A stretch of 22,294 bases of DNA from Candidatus Mnemosynella bozhongmuii (GCA_014361165.1 JACIWD010000128.1:1-22294), one strand, 5' to 3'; shown: positions 1 through 7,297, counted from the first letter of the stretch. Notes: a model not told the origin generated them from the letters alone. A program made the numbers and translations.

Positions 1-897
1 ATAGGGGAGACTCATGCCATAGAGGTTGATGAGCACATGAGGACGAGTGTTGAGGACATTTATGCTGCTGGAGATTGTTGCGAGACGGTGAATCTTGTAA
101 CCGGGAAGAGGGTGTGGATTCCGCTTGCTACGGTGGCGAACAAACAGGGAAGGGTCGCGGGAGCAAATATTGCGGGAAGAAATCTAATATTTCCTGGAGC
201 TCTTGGAACTGCAATAGCAAAAATATTTGATCTCACGGTTGCGAGAACCGGTCTAACTGAGAGAGAAGCAACTGAGGAGGGATTTGAATTTTTTGTCTCC
301 TACGTCCATCCTTACTCTCATGCAACATACTATCCCGGAGCTGAGAGGATGACTATAAAGCTGATAGTTGAAAAGAACACCGAGAGAGTTCTGGGAGCCC
401 AGATTATCGGAAGAAAGGGAGTTGACAGGAGGATCGATGTTCTCGCAACCGCTATTCAAAGCAAAATGACTGCAGAGGACCTCTTCAACCTGGATCTTGC
501 ATATTCTCCTCCTTTCTCCTCTGCAAAGGACCCCGTTAACGTGGCTGGAGCTGTTGCGGATAACATTCTGAGGGGGGAGGTCAGAGTCATAACTCCAGAA
601 GAACTTGCGGAGAGGCTCAGAAGAGGAGATTTCCCATTCCTTCTGGACGTGAGAAATGAGAAGGAGGTTAAAAAAGGAATGATAAAAGGGGCTGTGAACA
701 TCCCCCTTGATGAGCTTGAGGAGAAGATTGATGAGATTCCGAAAGACAGAGAGGTCATCTGCTACTGCGCAACCGGACTGAGGTCATACATAGCGTGTAG
801 AAAACTCATGCAAAGAGGATTCAGAGATGTGAAGAACCTCACAGGTTCGTGGGAGTCATGGATTTACGATGAGTTCAAGGTCTTCCCAGAGAACTGA
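1..897 (+). CDS. CoA-disulfide/persulfide reductase-type flavoprotein with C-terminal rhodanese domain (5' end missing)
   Basis: The reading frame is open from the first base of the window, so the N-terminal FAD/NADH portion and the redox cysteine lie outside. What remains starts in the second FAD-contact motif (DIYAAGDC). It continues through the dimerisation domain with YSPPFSSAKDPVNVAG, a signature of CoA-disulfide reductases and related NADH oxidases. It ends in a rhodanese domain of about 90 residues with LLDVRNEKE and the active-site loop CYCATGLRS, whose cysteine would carry the persulfide. Known relatives with this fusion reduce CoA disulfide or CoA/protein persulfides with NAD(P)H, a cytoplasmic role in S0 or polysulfide metabolism and redox defence. 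The last 23 bases overlap the convergent proC end. The family and fusion are clear; the substrate (disulfide, persulfide, or O2 as an oxidase) cannot be settled, particularly without the N-terminus. Confidence 0.88.
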   Translation: MGETHAIEVDEHMRTSVEDIYAAGDCCETVNLVTGKRVWIPLATVANKQGRVAGANIAGRNLIFPGALGTAIAKIFDLTVARTGLTEREATEEGFEFFVSYVHPYSHATYYPGAERMTIKLIVEKNTERVLGAQIIGRKGVDRRIDVLATAIQSKMTAEDLFNLDLAYSPPFSSAKDPVNVAGAVADNILRGEVRVITPEELAERLRRGDFPFLLDVRNEKEVKKGMIKGAVNIPLDELEEKIDEIPKDREVICYCATGLRSYIACRKLMQRGFRDVKNLTGSWESWIYDEFKVFPEN

Positions 898-1612
898 GCC
901 TCTCAACCTTTCTGCTCATCTCAATAAGGGCATCAGCAAATTTTCTTTCCGCCTCGATGACCTCAAGAAGACCCTCGACTGTTGTTCCACCCGGGGTTGC
1001 GGTTTTCTCGATGATCTCCTCAAGAGTGTATCGTGAGGAGAGATATGTTGCTGATTCAAACGCAGATAAAGCTGTTTTAAGGGCATTTCTGTAGCTGATT
1101 CCTTCATGAAGAGCTGAAATTATGAAAGCATGAATCAGCTTTGAGATTACTGCTGGAGAACTCCCGATGAAAGAAGTCATTGCATCAAGCTCTTTTTCTG
1201 TTTCGCAGAAAATGAAATCTGCATCGAGAAATTTCAGATGTTCTGAAGATGAAGGAGGGTAAACCGCAACGAGAGTCCTTCTCTCGATTGCAGGATTTGT
1301 CATGGCTCTCGAAGGATTTTTTATGAATTTTCTCATCTCCTGGATTTTTACACCTGCAGCGAAGCTGATAACAGGTTTTTCTCCGCAAATCTCCCCTATC
1401 TTTTTCATGTTCTCCCTGAAAACATCTGGTTTGAGGGTTATCAAAAAGACGTCGCAGTTTTCCGCCTCCTCTATCTCTGAAGCAGGAAAGACATTTTCCA
1501 TCTCTGGGATGAGTTCCTTCCTTCTTCTGATTGCAATTACCTCTGCCCTTCTGGAAGCATTTCTGATGAGAGAGGTTCCAAGACTTCCGGCTCCGATAAC
1601 AGCAACCCTCAT
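875..1612 (-). CDS. proC: Pyrroline-5-carboxylate reductase
   Basis: This enzyme would catalyse the last step of proline synthesis, NAD(P)H reduction of 1-pyrroline-5-carboxylate, in the cytoplasm. It has an N-terminal Rossmann motif (VAVIGAGSLGTSL), the family segment ISFAAGVKI, NPAI near residue 107 in place of the commoner MPNTP, and the C-terminal signature TPGGTTVEGL of the dimerisation domain. At 245 residues it is slightly shorter than typical ProC (about 265-280). The start codon lies in an ATGA overlap with the stop of the upstream TIM-barrel gene, with GGAGG about seven bases before it, so translation is probably coupled. F420-dependent NADP reductase shares the Rossmann start but lacks the PGGTT motif, so I prefer ProC. 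The weak match in the middle leaves some chance of a relative with another imine or ketone substrate. Confidence 0.8.
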   Translation of the reverse strand: MRVAVIGAGSLGTSLIRNASRRAEVIAIRRRKELIPEMENVFPASEIEEAENCDVFLITLKPDVFRENMKKIGEICGEKPVISFAAGVKIQEMRKFIKNPSRAMTNPAIERRTLVAVYPPSSSEHLKFLDADFIFCETEKELDAMTSFIGSSPAVISKLIHAFIISALHEGISYRNALKTALSAFESATYLSSRYTLEEIIEKTATPGGTTVEGLLEVIEAERKFADALIEMSRKVERLSSLGRP

Positions 1613-2424
1613 GAGCTCGCCTCCAGAAGCTCTTCAATAATCCTTTTCATCAGAAGAGAGTCCTGCTCAAGAATTGGGCTCTCGGAGATTATAGTGATGT
1701 TAAGATCTCTTCTCACTATTTCCTCAAGAAGGGGTCTCAGCGGAGGAGAATCTTTTGAAGATTCGATTGTCAGGTGTCTTCTTTCCCTATTTCTTCCAAA
1801 TTCAATTCCGGAGAAGTGGGAGTGAATGTGATCAAATGAGCTCAGCTTATCGAAAATCTCTCTGTAATCAATCTTTCCTCCGTTTCTCGCATATATATGA
1901 GCGAAGTCAACACAGAGAGAGCATCCGGTCTCTTCCGAAAGTCTGAGAAGTTCATCGAGCTCCCCAAACTGAGTTCTCTTCCCAGTTGTCTCCGGAGCTG
2001 GAATGGATTTCCACCTGTTCATCCTGACAACTTCCATAATTTCCTCTATTTCACTCTTCACCCTCTCATAACACTCCTCAGGAGAGCTCTTACCGTAATA
2101 TGCAGGATGAAAAACAACATAACTTGCGTTCATCAGATGGGCTTTCTGAAGCGATGATATGATCCTTTCTCTGGATTTCTTTGTCTTCTCCTCTTCCCCA
2201 GAATTCAGATTCACATAATAAGGTGCATGAACCGAAAGGAGAACACCTTTCTCCTTTGAGAGTCTTCCCGCCTCTATTGCAACCTCATCCTTCATGTTCA
2301 CACCATATGTGAACTGAATCTCCATGGCATTCAAATTGAGCCTTGAAACTTCAAGAATTCCCTCAATGACTCCTCTGTTCTTCACTGTGGTTGGAATTCC
2401 GGCAGGTCCGAGAAAGATTTTCAT
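1609..2424 (-). CDS. Endonuclease IV-like TIM-barrel protein (AP endonuclease family 2)
   Basis: This protein of about 271 residues begins MKIFLGPAGIP, the usual opening of archaeal Nfo-like proteins. It carries metal-ligand type motifs at barrel strand ends: SVHAPYYVNL, VVFHPAYYG, a PETTGK segment (EnIV glutamate position), CVDFAHIYAR, HIHSHFSGIE and a late SESP. These fit the family's trinuclear zinc site. The likely role is cleavage of DNA at abasic sites, although xylose-isomerase-like barrels with other functions share the fold. I chose the ATG at 2424, not the in-frame one 30 bases upstream: GGGGAG sits just before it, the family N-terminus matches, and the longer form would overlap the preceding gene. 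It sits between the PH-domain gene and proC in one tightly packed operon; no functional link to either is evident. Confidence 0.78.
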   Translation of the reverse strand: MKIFLGPAGIPTTVKNRGVIEGILEVSRLNLNAMEIQFTYGVNMKDEVAIEAGRLSKEKGVLLSVHAPYYVNLNSGEEEKTKKSRERIISSLQKAHLMNASYVVFHPAYYGKSSPEECYERVKSEIEEIMEVVRMNRWKSIPAPETTGKRTQFGELDELLRLSEETGCSLCVDFAHIYARNGGKIDYREIFDKLSSFDHIHSHFSGIEFGRNRERRHLTIESSKDSPPLRPLLEEIVRRDLNITIISESPILEQDSLLMKRIIEELLEASS

Positions 2425-2443
2425 GACTCTCCCCGAGTAATTT

Positions 2444-2980
2444 TTACATTTCAACTCTTATGAACCTGTTGTTCACCTCTTCAAGAAAACTCTCAAAGTC
2501 ATCAGGAGCAATGAGAACATATTTTTCTCTGAGTTGCAGACACAGAACTCTTGATTGCGACGTTATTATTATCGCGTCTTCTCCATTCTTCAGCCTGAAC
2601 CATCCAGTTTTGTAATCTCCGAACGAGGTTCCTCCAGTTCTGAGCACGGGTTTAAGACCTTCATTCTCTTTCCAGTCCACCACATATGCTCTGAGAACTT
2701 CTTCTTTCTCTATCCTCTCATTAGCGTAAGGAGGAGCTTTAAGCTCGAGATATCCCTCTCCCATATTCACAGAGGTCTGAAGAGGTGCAAGGATTAGGAG
2801 ATAGAAGCAGATTGAGAGAACTCCGGCTGAGATGAAAATTGAAAGATTTCTTGCTCCGCCTTTCGCGAAAAAGAAGATAAAGAGTGTTAGTGCTATTAAT
2901 CCTGCAACCACTCCGACTGAGAAGATCCAGAAGGAGAGAGGAGGAGATAACTTAAAGATCATCTCCTCCATTTTCATCAT
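2444..2980 (-). CDS. Membrane protein with two N-terminal helices and a bacterial PH-like domain
   Basis: The protein of 178 residues has two hydrophobic helices near residues 15-38 and 46-66. A soluble domain follows, containing GDYKTGWFRLKNGEDAII and, near the end, KYVLIAPDDFESFLEEV. That pattern (small residue, then GWF.L.NG..A, then a closing ISPED-like helix) matches the bPH family of archaeal and bacterial pleckstrin-homology-like proteins. Its biochemical function is unknown. Two further in-frame ATGs follow the first (2977 and 2971), so the start is uncertain by up to three residues. The first ATG overlaps the stop of the larA-like gene, suggesting coupled translation. The C-terminal domain is predicted to be on one face of the membrane, but orientation cannot be told from sequence alone. 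Confidence 0.65.
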   Translation of the reverse strand: MMKMEEMIFKLSPPLSFWIFSVGVVAGLIALTLFIFFFAKGGARNLSIFISAGVLSICFYLLILAPLQTSVNMGEGYLELKAPPYANERIEKEEVLRAYVVDWKENEGLKPVLRTGGTSFGDYKTGWFRLKNGEDAIIITSQSRVLCLQLREKYVLIAPDDFESFLEEVNNRFIRVEM

Positions 2981-4242
2981 CTCTTCTTCAGCACAGGCAT
3001 GATGAAGGGTCCTTCAGCAACAACCGTTATTCTCGCATCCCTTCCATGCTTTTCGAATGCCATATTCAGAGCTTCCTCAATGCTCTTCGCCGGAGTAACC
3101 AAGAAATCTCTGACTGTTTCATCACCGAGAGATGTCACGGCAATTATATCATTCTTCTTCTGAATTCTCGCAAGAATCTGATTCTGCCACTGGGATTCGA
3201 TTGGTTGATTCTTTTTAATCCTTTCATAGACCTCATCCGGAGATTTCGCCCCTTTATGAATTTCATAGAAGCTTTCCGGACCTATTCCGTCGATGCATTC
3301 TGAAACAACTATGACTGTTCCTCCTTCCTTCGTGACGGATGATGCTGAGTCCATTCCCTTAACAGCCTGATAGAAGTCTCTATCCAGAGGATAACCGCTG
3401 TTAGAAGCTATCGAAATGTCTGCTTCCTCCTCAACTTCAACTTCAACGATCTTTCTGTCCAGCTTTACACCTTCTTCATGAGCCTTTTTGAAATCTCCTG
3501 AAAAGACTCCGACAATCTGTTTGAAGCGGTTCAAAACCACATTCACAATGAAATCAAGGCCTGTGATTTCAGCCTGTTCCACCATGTCCTCGTGGAATGG
3601 GTTTCCCTCAAGAACCCCTGTTCTCACCTTCGGATGATCTATCATCTCGAATGAATGATGCTCGTAAATTGCTCTTCTCGATGAGACCGCAGGCAGGATC
3701 AGTTTTCTTCCTCCCGAGAAACCTGCGAAGAAGTGGGGTTCGATGAATCCGGTGGAAATTATGAAGTCCGATTCATGAACTCTTCTGTTTATCTCAACAG
3801 GATTTCCCATTGAGGTCTCTCCTATTTTCACACAATCCCCATCTGCATCATGACAGAGAACTCTGTAGCTCTGGAGAACCTCCCTTCCGACAACCTCCTC
3901 CATCTCCTCTCTCGTGAGCTTCCTGTGCAATCCTGTTCCTATGATGATCGTTATATCGTCCTTCCAGACCCCACCTGCTCTGAGCTCCCTGAGGATGTGA
4001 GGAAGAAGCACATCATCAGGACAGGCTCTCGTGTTGTCAGTTGTGATGATTGCAACCTTCATTCCGGGTTTCACCAGATCTCTGAGAGGATCTTTCTCAA
4101 TCGGCTCCTTCAGACTTTTTTCAATTGCTTCATCAGGATTTTTCAGAGCCTCATAATCTCTTGCTGTTAGAACCTTTATGATGTTCTCATCAGGAATTTC
4201 AGCGGTGAGATAGCTCTTTCCGTAAGGAAGTTTAACTTTCAT
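2977..4242 (-). CDS. larA: LarA-family nickel-dependent racemase/epimerase (DUF2088)
   Basis: LarA binds a nickel-pincer nucleotide and racemises 2-hydroxy acids such as lactate; family members differ in substrate. The protein has 421 residues, the normal length. Conserved features are visible: DNTRACPDD (Arg72), GTGLHR (His106, catalytic base position), GFIEPHFFAGFSGGRK with His170 and Lys180 (second catalytic His and the cofactor-attaching lysine position), and YEHHS supplying the nickel-ligand histidine at 196, sixteen residues after the lysine as in the Lactiplantibacillus enzyme. It should therefore be active if the cofactor is made; larB, larC and larE are not in this window. It is first in a minus-strand operon, with a TATA-like box about 27 bases before the start, suggesting a very short leader. 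The substrate is unknown; lactate is only one option. Confidence 0.85.
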   Translation of the reverse strand: MKVKLPYGKSYLTAEIPDENIIKVLTARDYEALKNPDEAIEKSLKEPIEKDPLRDLVKPGMKVAIITTDNTRACPDDVLLPHILRELRAGGVWKDDITIIIGTGLHRKLTREEMEEVVGREVLQSYRVLCHDADGDCVKIGETSMGNPVEINRRVHESDFIISTGFIEPHFFAGFSGGRKLILPAVSSRRAIYEHHSFEMIDHPKVRTGVLEGNPFHEDMVEQAEITGLDFIVNVVLNRFKQIVGVFSGDFKKAHEEGVKLDRKIVEVEVEEEADISIASNSGYPLDRDFYQAVKGMDSASSVTKEGGTVIVVSECIDGIGPESFYEIHKGAKSPDEVYERIKKNQPIESQWQNQILARIQKKNDIIAVTSLGDETVRDFLVTPAKSIEEALNMAFEKHGRDARITVVAEGPFIMPVLKKR

Positions 4243-4266
4243 GAGATTTTCCTTCTTCTTTTCTTC

Positions 4267-4273
4267 ATATAAC
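4267..4273 (-). promoter_or_regulatory. Possible TATA box for the larA operon
   Basis: On the minus strand this reads TTATATG within GAGTTATATGAA. It is centred about 27 bases before the larA ATG, so the transcript would be leaderless or nearly so. It is a weak, short match and is supported mainly by its spacing. Confidence 0.4.
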
Positions 4274-4286
4274 TCTTCGCATTGAG

Positions 4287-4308
4287 AATTTTAGGAATCC
4301 CTAAAATT
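4287..4308. promoter_or_regulatory. 22-bp near-palindrome with TTAGG/CCTAA core, candidate DtxR-type operator
   Basis: The two halves are AATTTTAGGAA and TCCCTAAAATT; 20 of the 22 positions pair as an inverted repeat. It covers the BRE position just upstream of the TATA box of the Mrp operon and lies between the two divergent promoters. The TTAGG...CCTAA core resembles boxes bound by DtxR/IdeR-type iron regulators, and the operon encodes a DtxR-like protein (7294-7662). That binding pair is inference. Confidence 0.55.
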
Positions 4309-4314
4309 TAAATA
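4307..4314 (+). promoter_or_regulatory. TATA box of the Mrp/NifX operon
   Basis: TTTAAATA is a canonical archaeal TATA box. Transcription would start about 25 bases downstream, near 4335-4340, leaving a leader of roughly ten bases that carries the GAGAGG ribosome site before the ATG at 4347. It is flanked by palindromes on both sides. Confidence 0.6.
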
Positions 4315-4318
4315 GTTG

Positions 4319-4334
4319 TTACACATATGTGTAA
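4319..4334. promoter_or_regulatory. Perfect 16-bp palindrome in the core promoter of the Mrp operon
   Basis: TTACACATATGTGTAA is a perfect inverted repeat. It sits between the TATA box and the predicted transcription start, where a bound regulator would block polymerase recruitment. It differs in sequence from the TTAGG palindrome upstream, so a second regulator, or a second mode of the same one, is possible. Confidence 0.55.
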
Positions 4335-4346
4335 TATGGTGAGAGG

Positions 4347-5129
4347 ATGAAGGGAAACATAAAGCACTCTCTAATGGTTCTCAGCGGAAAGGGTGGAGTT
4401 GGTAAGAGCACGGTATCAGCAAATCTCGCTCTCGCATTCGGAATGAAGGGCTACTCTGTTGGACTTCTCGATGCCGACATTCACGGTCCAACAATTCAGA
4501 AGATGCTTGGTATTTCGCACAGAATTCTCGCAACATCGGAAAATGGCATAGAACCCGTTTTCATTCCTCCGAGACTGAAAGTTGTATCGATAGCCTTCCT
4601 TCTGCCCTCTGATGACACTCCTGTGATCTGGAGAGGTCCGATGAAATACAGCATGCTGAAGCGGTTCATAGAGGATGTCAGATGGGGAGATCTGAATTAT
4701 CTAATCGTTGATCTTCCTCCAGGCACAGGAGATGAGCTTCTGAGCGTTGCTCAGATCATAGGAAAGGTCTCTGGAGCGATCATAGTTTCAACCCCTCAGG
4801 ATGTTGCGCTTCTGAGCGTGAAGAAGTCAATCAGATTTGCGAAAGAGCTGAAAATTCCAATAATCGGAATCATTGAGAACATGAGCGGGTTCATCTGTCC
4901 TCACTGCGGGAAGGAGACTCCTCTGTTCAAGATTGGAGGAGCTGAAAGAGCCGCAAAAGAAATTGGAATCCCCTTCCTTGGAAGAGTCCCTCTTGACCCG
5001 AGAATAACTGAATGCGGGGATGAAGGAGAGCCCTTCATCCTCTCAGCCGATGAATCTCCATCTGTTAAAGCCTTCGAGGCTATTGTGGAGAGGATTGAGG
5101 AGGAAATGAAAAAGAGAGGAGGTGATTAA
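4347..5129 (+). CDS. Mrp/Nbp35-family P-loop ATPase (Fe-S cluster carrier)
   Basis: This protein of 260 residues belongs to the Mrp/Nbp35/ApbC group, which bind and transfer [4Fe-4S] clusters in an ATP-dependent way in the cytosol. The deviant Walker A is SGKGGVGKST (residues 13-22), followed by LLDADIHGPTIQKMLGI, the Walker B region VDLPPGTGDE (121-130), IENMSGF and the CPHCG pair (Cys184, Cys187) that binds the bridging cluster between subunits. IGGAERAAKE and GRVPLDP complete the family pattern. It is the first gene of an eight-gene operon. Its ATG follows GAGAGG, and its TAA stop lies inside the ribosome site of the next gene. Its neighbours (NifX-like and ferredoxin-MinD proteins) indicate work on metal clusters, but the client proteins are not identifiable here. 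Confidence 0.92.
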   Translation: MKGNIKHSLMVLSGKGGVGKSTVSANLALAFGMKGYSVGLLDADIHGPTIQKMLGISHRILATSENGIEPVFIPPRLKVVSIAFLLPSDDTPVIWRGPMKYSMLKRFIEDVRWGDLNYLIVDLPPGTGDELLSVAQIIGKVSGAIIVSTPQDVALLSVKKSIRFAKELKIPIIGIIENMSGFICPHCGKETPLFKIGGAERAAKEIGIPFLGRVPLDPRITECGDEGEPFILSADESPSVKAFEAIVERIEEEMKKRGGD

Positions 5130-5130
5130 A

Positions 5131-5421
5131 ATGCCGAGAGGATACAGATGGATGTTCTGGTTGACCGGACTTCCAGGATGGATGAGGTTCGGATTCTCAC
5201 CCGGATGGGGAGCTCTTCCTCCAGCTGCGCAGTATCTGATGAGCACGGGTCAGCTTCCACAGTTCATGAGCTTTCTCCAGTCATATTCTCCGGTGAGTGT
5301 CCCATCAATGCGAGCTGAAGATGAACTCAGAATTCTCAAAGAAAGGGCTGAGATTCTTGAAAGAGAGCTCAGAGAGATAAGAAGGAGAATAGATGAGCTG
5401 AAGAGGAGTGAGAGTGAATGA
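5131..5421 (+). CDS. Small DUF5320-like protein, aromatic N-terminus and C-terminal coiled coil
   Basis: The protein has 96 residues and starts MPRGYRWMFW. Its first part is rich in Gly, Pro, Trp and Phe (TGLPGWMRFGFSPGWGALPP), resembling DUF5320 proteins that lie beside NifX-like genes in archaea and anaerobic bacteria. The last 35 residues form a charged coiled coil (heptads in LKERAEILERELREIRRRI). The start is the ATG at 5131: a full GGAGGTGAT ribosome site precedes it, whereas the GTG at 5122 lies within that site. The stop overlaps the next start as ATGA. No enzymatic motif or cysteine is visible. I infer a structural or adaptor role, perhaps oligomerising through the coil to partner the NifX-like protein. 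A second such pair follows downstream. Confidence 0.7.
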   Translation: MPRGYRWMFWLTGLPGWMRFGFSPGWGALPPAAQYLMSTGQLPQFMSFLQSYSPVSVPSMRAEDELRILKERAEILERELREIRRRIDELKRSESE

Positions 5422-5876
5422 GGATTGCGGTCGCAACCGAGAGAGGAGGTCTTGAAGATAGAGTCTCGGATGTCTTCGGAAGAGCTCCAAACTTCACAAT
5501 CGTGGAGATTGAGGGAGAGGAGATCAGAGATGTGAGAGTCATCGAGAACTCTTCAGTGAACTTTCAGAGCGGGGCTGGAATTCAGGCGGCGCAGATGCTC
5601 GTGAATGAAAGAATCGAGGCTGTCATAGCGGGAAGATTCGGACCGAATGCTTCGTCGATATTCTCTCAGAACGGAGTGAGGATGATTTCTATGAGCGGAA
5701 TTTCTGTGGAGGAGGCTGTGAGAAAAGTCATGAGAGGAGATGCCTCAGAGAGCTCCCCATCCCTGATCTCCTCACCTCTCACCCCGGGCATGGGAATGAG
5801 GGGTGGAAGAGGGCTTACAGGGATGAGAGGTGGCGCAAGAATTCGGAGAGGATGGAAAAGGATGTTGAAAAAATGA
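5418..5876 (+). CDS. NifX/NifB-C-type FeMo-cofactor biosynthesis domain protein with Gly/Met/Arg tail
   Basis: Residues 1 to about 110 form the dinitrogenase FeMo-cofactor domain: MRIAVATERGGLEDRVSDVFGRAPNFTIVEI, then GAGIQAAQMLVNERIEAVIAG and the GPNA segment. In nitrogen fixers this fold binds NifB-co or FeMo-co. In non-fixers it is a common, poorly understood Fe-S/metal protein. Residues 118-152 form an unusual tail of Gly, Met and Arg (TPGMGMRGGRGLTGMRGG) followed by a basic end (RRGWKRMLKK); methionines of this kind could bind a soft metal, but that is speculation. It overlaps the upstream small gene by ATGA, and its TGA is just before the next ribosome site. No nitrogenase genes are in the window, so I do not infer nitrogen fixation. 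Confidence 0.8.
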   Translation: MRIAVATERGGLEDRVSDVFGRAPNFTIVEIEGEEIRDVRVIENSSVNFQSGAGIQAAQMLVNERIEAVIAGRFGPNASSIFSQNGVRMISMSGISVEEAVRKVMRGDASESSPSLISSPLTPGMGMRGGRGLTGMRGGARIRRGWKRMLKK

Positions 5877-5887
5877 AGGAGGTGGGA

Positions 5888-6103
5888 ATGATGTATCCCG
5901 GTAGAGGACCATTCAGATATCTTCCTCCGTGGTTGAGACCCGGATGGTGGTTCAGACCCCGATTCTGCTGGTGGCTCATGCTAAGCTTTCCCTTCTTTGA
6001 TTCGAAAACAGAGCTCGAATGGCTTAGAGCAGAAAGGGAGTATCTGAGAGAGTGGCTTAGAGCGGTTGAGGAGAGGATAAAGGAGCTGGAGGAGGGAGAA
6101 TGA
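5888..6103 (+). CDS. Second small DUF5320-like protein, Trp/Pro-rich with coiled coil
   Basis: The protein has 71 residues. The N-terminal half is strongly aromatic (FRYLPPWLRPGWWFRPRF, then CWWLM), with eight tryptophans in the whole protein. The C-terminal half is a coiled coil (ELEWLRAEREYLREWLRAV). It is a shorter relative of the product at 5131-5421, and each sits immediately before a NifX-like gene, so the pair looks like a duplicated two-gene module. The start is 5888 or 5891 (two consecutive ATGs), placed by the GGAGGTGG ribosome site at 5878-5885. A longer in-frame start at 5852 would overlap the preceding gene and ignore that site. The stop shares an ATGA overlap with the next gene. 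Function is unknown. Confidence 0.65.
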   Translation: MMYPGRGPFRYLPPWLRPGWWFRPRFCWWLMLSFPFFDSKTELEWLRAEREYLREWLRAVEERIKELEEGE

Positions 6104-6459
6104 AGGTTGCGATACCGACGATGGGTATGAGGGGGCTCGATGAGGAAATCTCCCCTCATTTCGGAAGAGCCCCCACCTTCACAATTGTGGACCTGGGAAG
6201 CAACGAGGTTCAGGTGATTCCCAACACGAGCGAGCACATGGGAGGTCATGGAAAACCTCCTGAGAAGCTTGTGAAGCTCGGAATTTCGGCGGTGATCACC
6301 TCATCTCTCGGCCCGAGAGCAATTGAGATGTTCCAGAGCTACGGAATAGAAGTGTATACCGGTGCAGCTGGAAGAGTTCGGGACGCTTTGGAGCTCTTCA
6401 AACAGGGTGCTCTTCAGAGAGCCTCTCTTGAGAATGCCTGCAGAGAGCACAGGCACTGA
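6100..6459 (+). CDS. NifX-like FeMo-cofactor domain protein with Cys/His tail
   Basis: The protein has 119 residues: a single NifX/NifB-C-type domain (MKVAIPTMGMRGLDEEISPHFGRAPTF, VQVIPNTSEHMGGHGKPP, SLGPRAIEMFQSYGIEVYTG) ending in ENACREHRH. Histidines in the middle (HMGGHG) and the Cys/His end could bind metal or a cluster. It is closer to the classical family than its paralogue at 5418-5876, which lacks the Cys/His end and has a Gly/Met/Arg tail instead. It is translated from an ATGA overlap with the preceding small gene, after GGAGGGAG. Its role is presumably carriage of an Fe-S or heterometal cofactor with the neighbouring ATPases. Family assignment is firm, the cofactor unknown. Confidence 0.83.
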   Translation: MKVAIPTMGMRGLDEEISPHFGRAPTFTIVDLGSNEVQVIPNTSEHMGGHGKPPEKLVKLGISAVITSSLGPRAIEMFQSYGIEVYTGAAGRVRDALELFKQGALQRASLENACREHRH

Positions 6460-6469
6460 GGTTGAGTTC

Positions 6470-7297
6470 ATGATCCTCTCTGTTGCAAGCGGAAAAGGTG
6501 GAACAGGAAAGACAACGGTTGCAACAAATCTCGCGGCTCTCCTCAAGGAAGCTCAGTTTATTGACTGTGATGTTGAGGGGCCGAATGCCCATATCTTTCT
6601 GAAACCTTCCATCACCTCCTCCTCAGAGGTTTCAATAAAAATTCCCGAGATCATTGAGGAGAGATGCACGCACTGCGGAAGATGCGCTGATTTCTGCTCC
6701 TTCAATGCTCTTGCGGTAACGAAAAATGGAGTGATGCTCTTTGAAGAGCTCTGCAGGGGATGCGGAGGATGCTCTCTGGTATGTCCAGAAGGAGCGGTTG
6801 AAGAGCGAAACAGGGTTCTCGGAGTTGTGGAAGAGGGGATTTTCGAGAGGGGGAGATTCCTTCACGGAAAACTGACTCCGGGGGAGCCATTTGCTTCGCC
6901 GATCATCAGGGAGCTGAAGAGGAGGATTGACAGAAACGCTGATCCCGTGATCATAGATTCTCCTCCCGGAGTCGCCTGTCCGATGATAAACAGTGTTTCG
7001 GAAAGCGATTTTGTTCTTCTCGTAACAGAGCCGACTCCTTTTGGGCTCTTTGACCTGTCTCTTGCTGTCTCGGTTCTCAGAGAGCTTGAGATTCCGATGG
7101 GAGTGGTGATAAACAAGGCGGATGAAGGGAGAGTGATTGAGGATTTCTGTAAGAAGGAGGGCATTCCAGTGCTCCTGAAAATTCCGTTTTCCAGAGATAT
7201 TGCAGAGCTCTATTCGAGGGGAGAGCTTCTTGTTAAAGAGGAGAGGTGGAAAGAGAGGTTTGAGGCTCTTCTTAAGAGTATATGGAGTCTGGTATGA
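6470..7297 (+). CDS. MinD/ParA-type P-loop ATPase with inserted dicluster ferredoxin (COG1149 type), first copy
   Basis: The protein has 275 residues. It combines a MinD-like ATPase with an inserted ferredoxin: Walker A ASGKGGTGKTT (residues 6-16), IDCDVEGPN (31-39), then two [4Fe-4S] motifs with cysteines 66/69/72/76 and 95/98/101/105, and after the insert IIDSPPG and VTEPTPFGL. The family is found in anaerobes next to NifX-like proteins and is thought to move Fe-S clusters or electrons with ATP use; no reaction is established. The start is the ATG at 6470, preceded by GAGGTTGAG just after the previous stop. The longer frame from 6362 lies inside the NifX-like gene and has no family match. 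Its ferredoxin segment shares a 39-base identical run with the second copy at 7659. Confidence 0.88.
   Translation: MILSVASGKGGTGKTTVATNLAALLKEAQFIDCDVEGPNAHIFLKPSITSSSEVSIKIPEIIEERCTHCGRCADFCSFNALAVTKNGVMLFEELCRGCGGCSLVCPEGAVEERNRVLGVVEEGIFERGRFLHGKLTPGEPFASPIIRELKRRIDRNADPVIIDSPPGVACPMINSVSESDFVLLVTEPTPFGLFDLSLAVSVLRELEIPMGVVINKADEGRVIEDFCKKEGIPVLLKIPFSRDIAELYSRGELLVKEERWKERFEALLKSIWSLV
6659..6697 (+). repeat. 39-bp perfect direct repeat, copy 1
   Basis: It is identical, base for base, to 7854-7892, and encodes the ERCTHCGRCADFC ferredoxin segment in both MinD-type genes. The surrounding sequences of the two genes are clearly diverged. Confidence 0.9.

Noticed and set aside
875..1612. F420-dependent NADP reductase for the Rossmann protein
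   Set aside because: The PGGTT motif and the C-terminal region match ProC.
5418..6459. Reading the NifX-like proteins as evidence of nitrogen fixation
   Set aside because: The family is widespread in non-fixers, and no nifHDK, nifB or nifE/N is present in the window.
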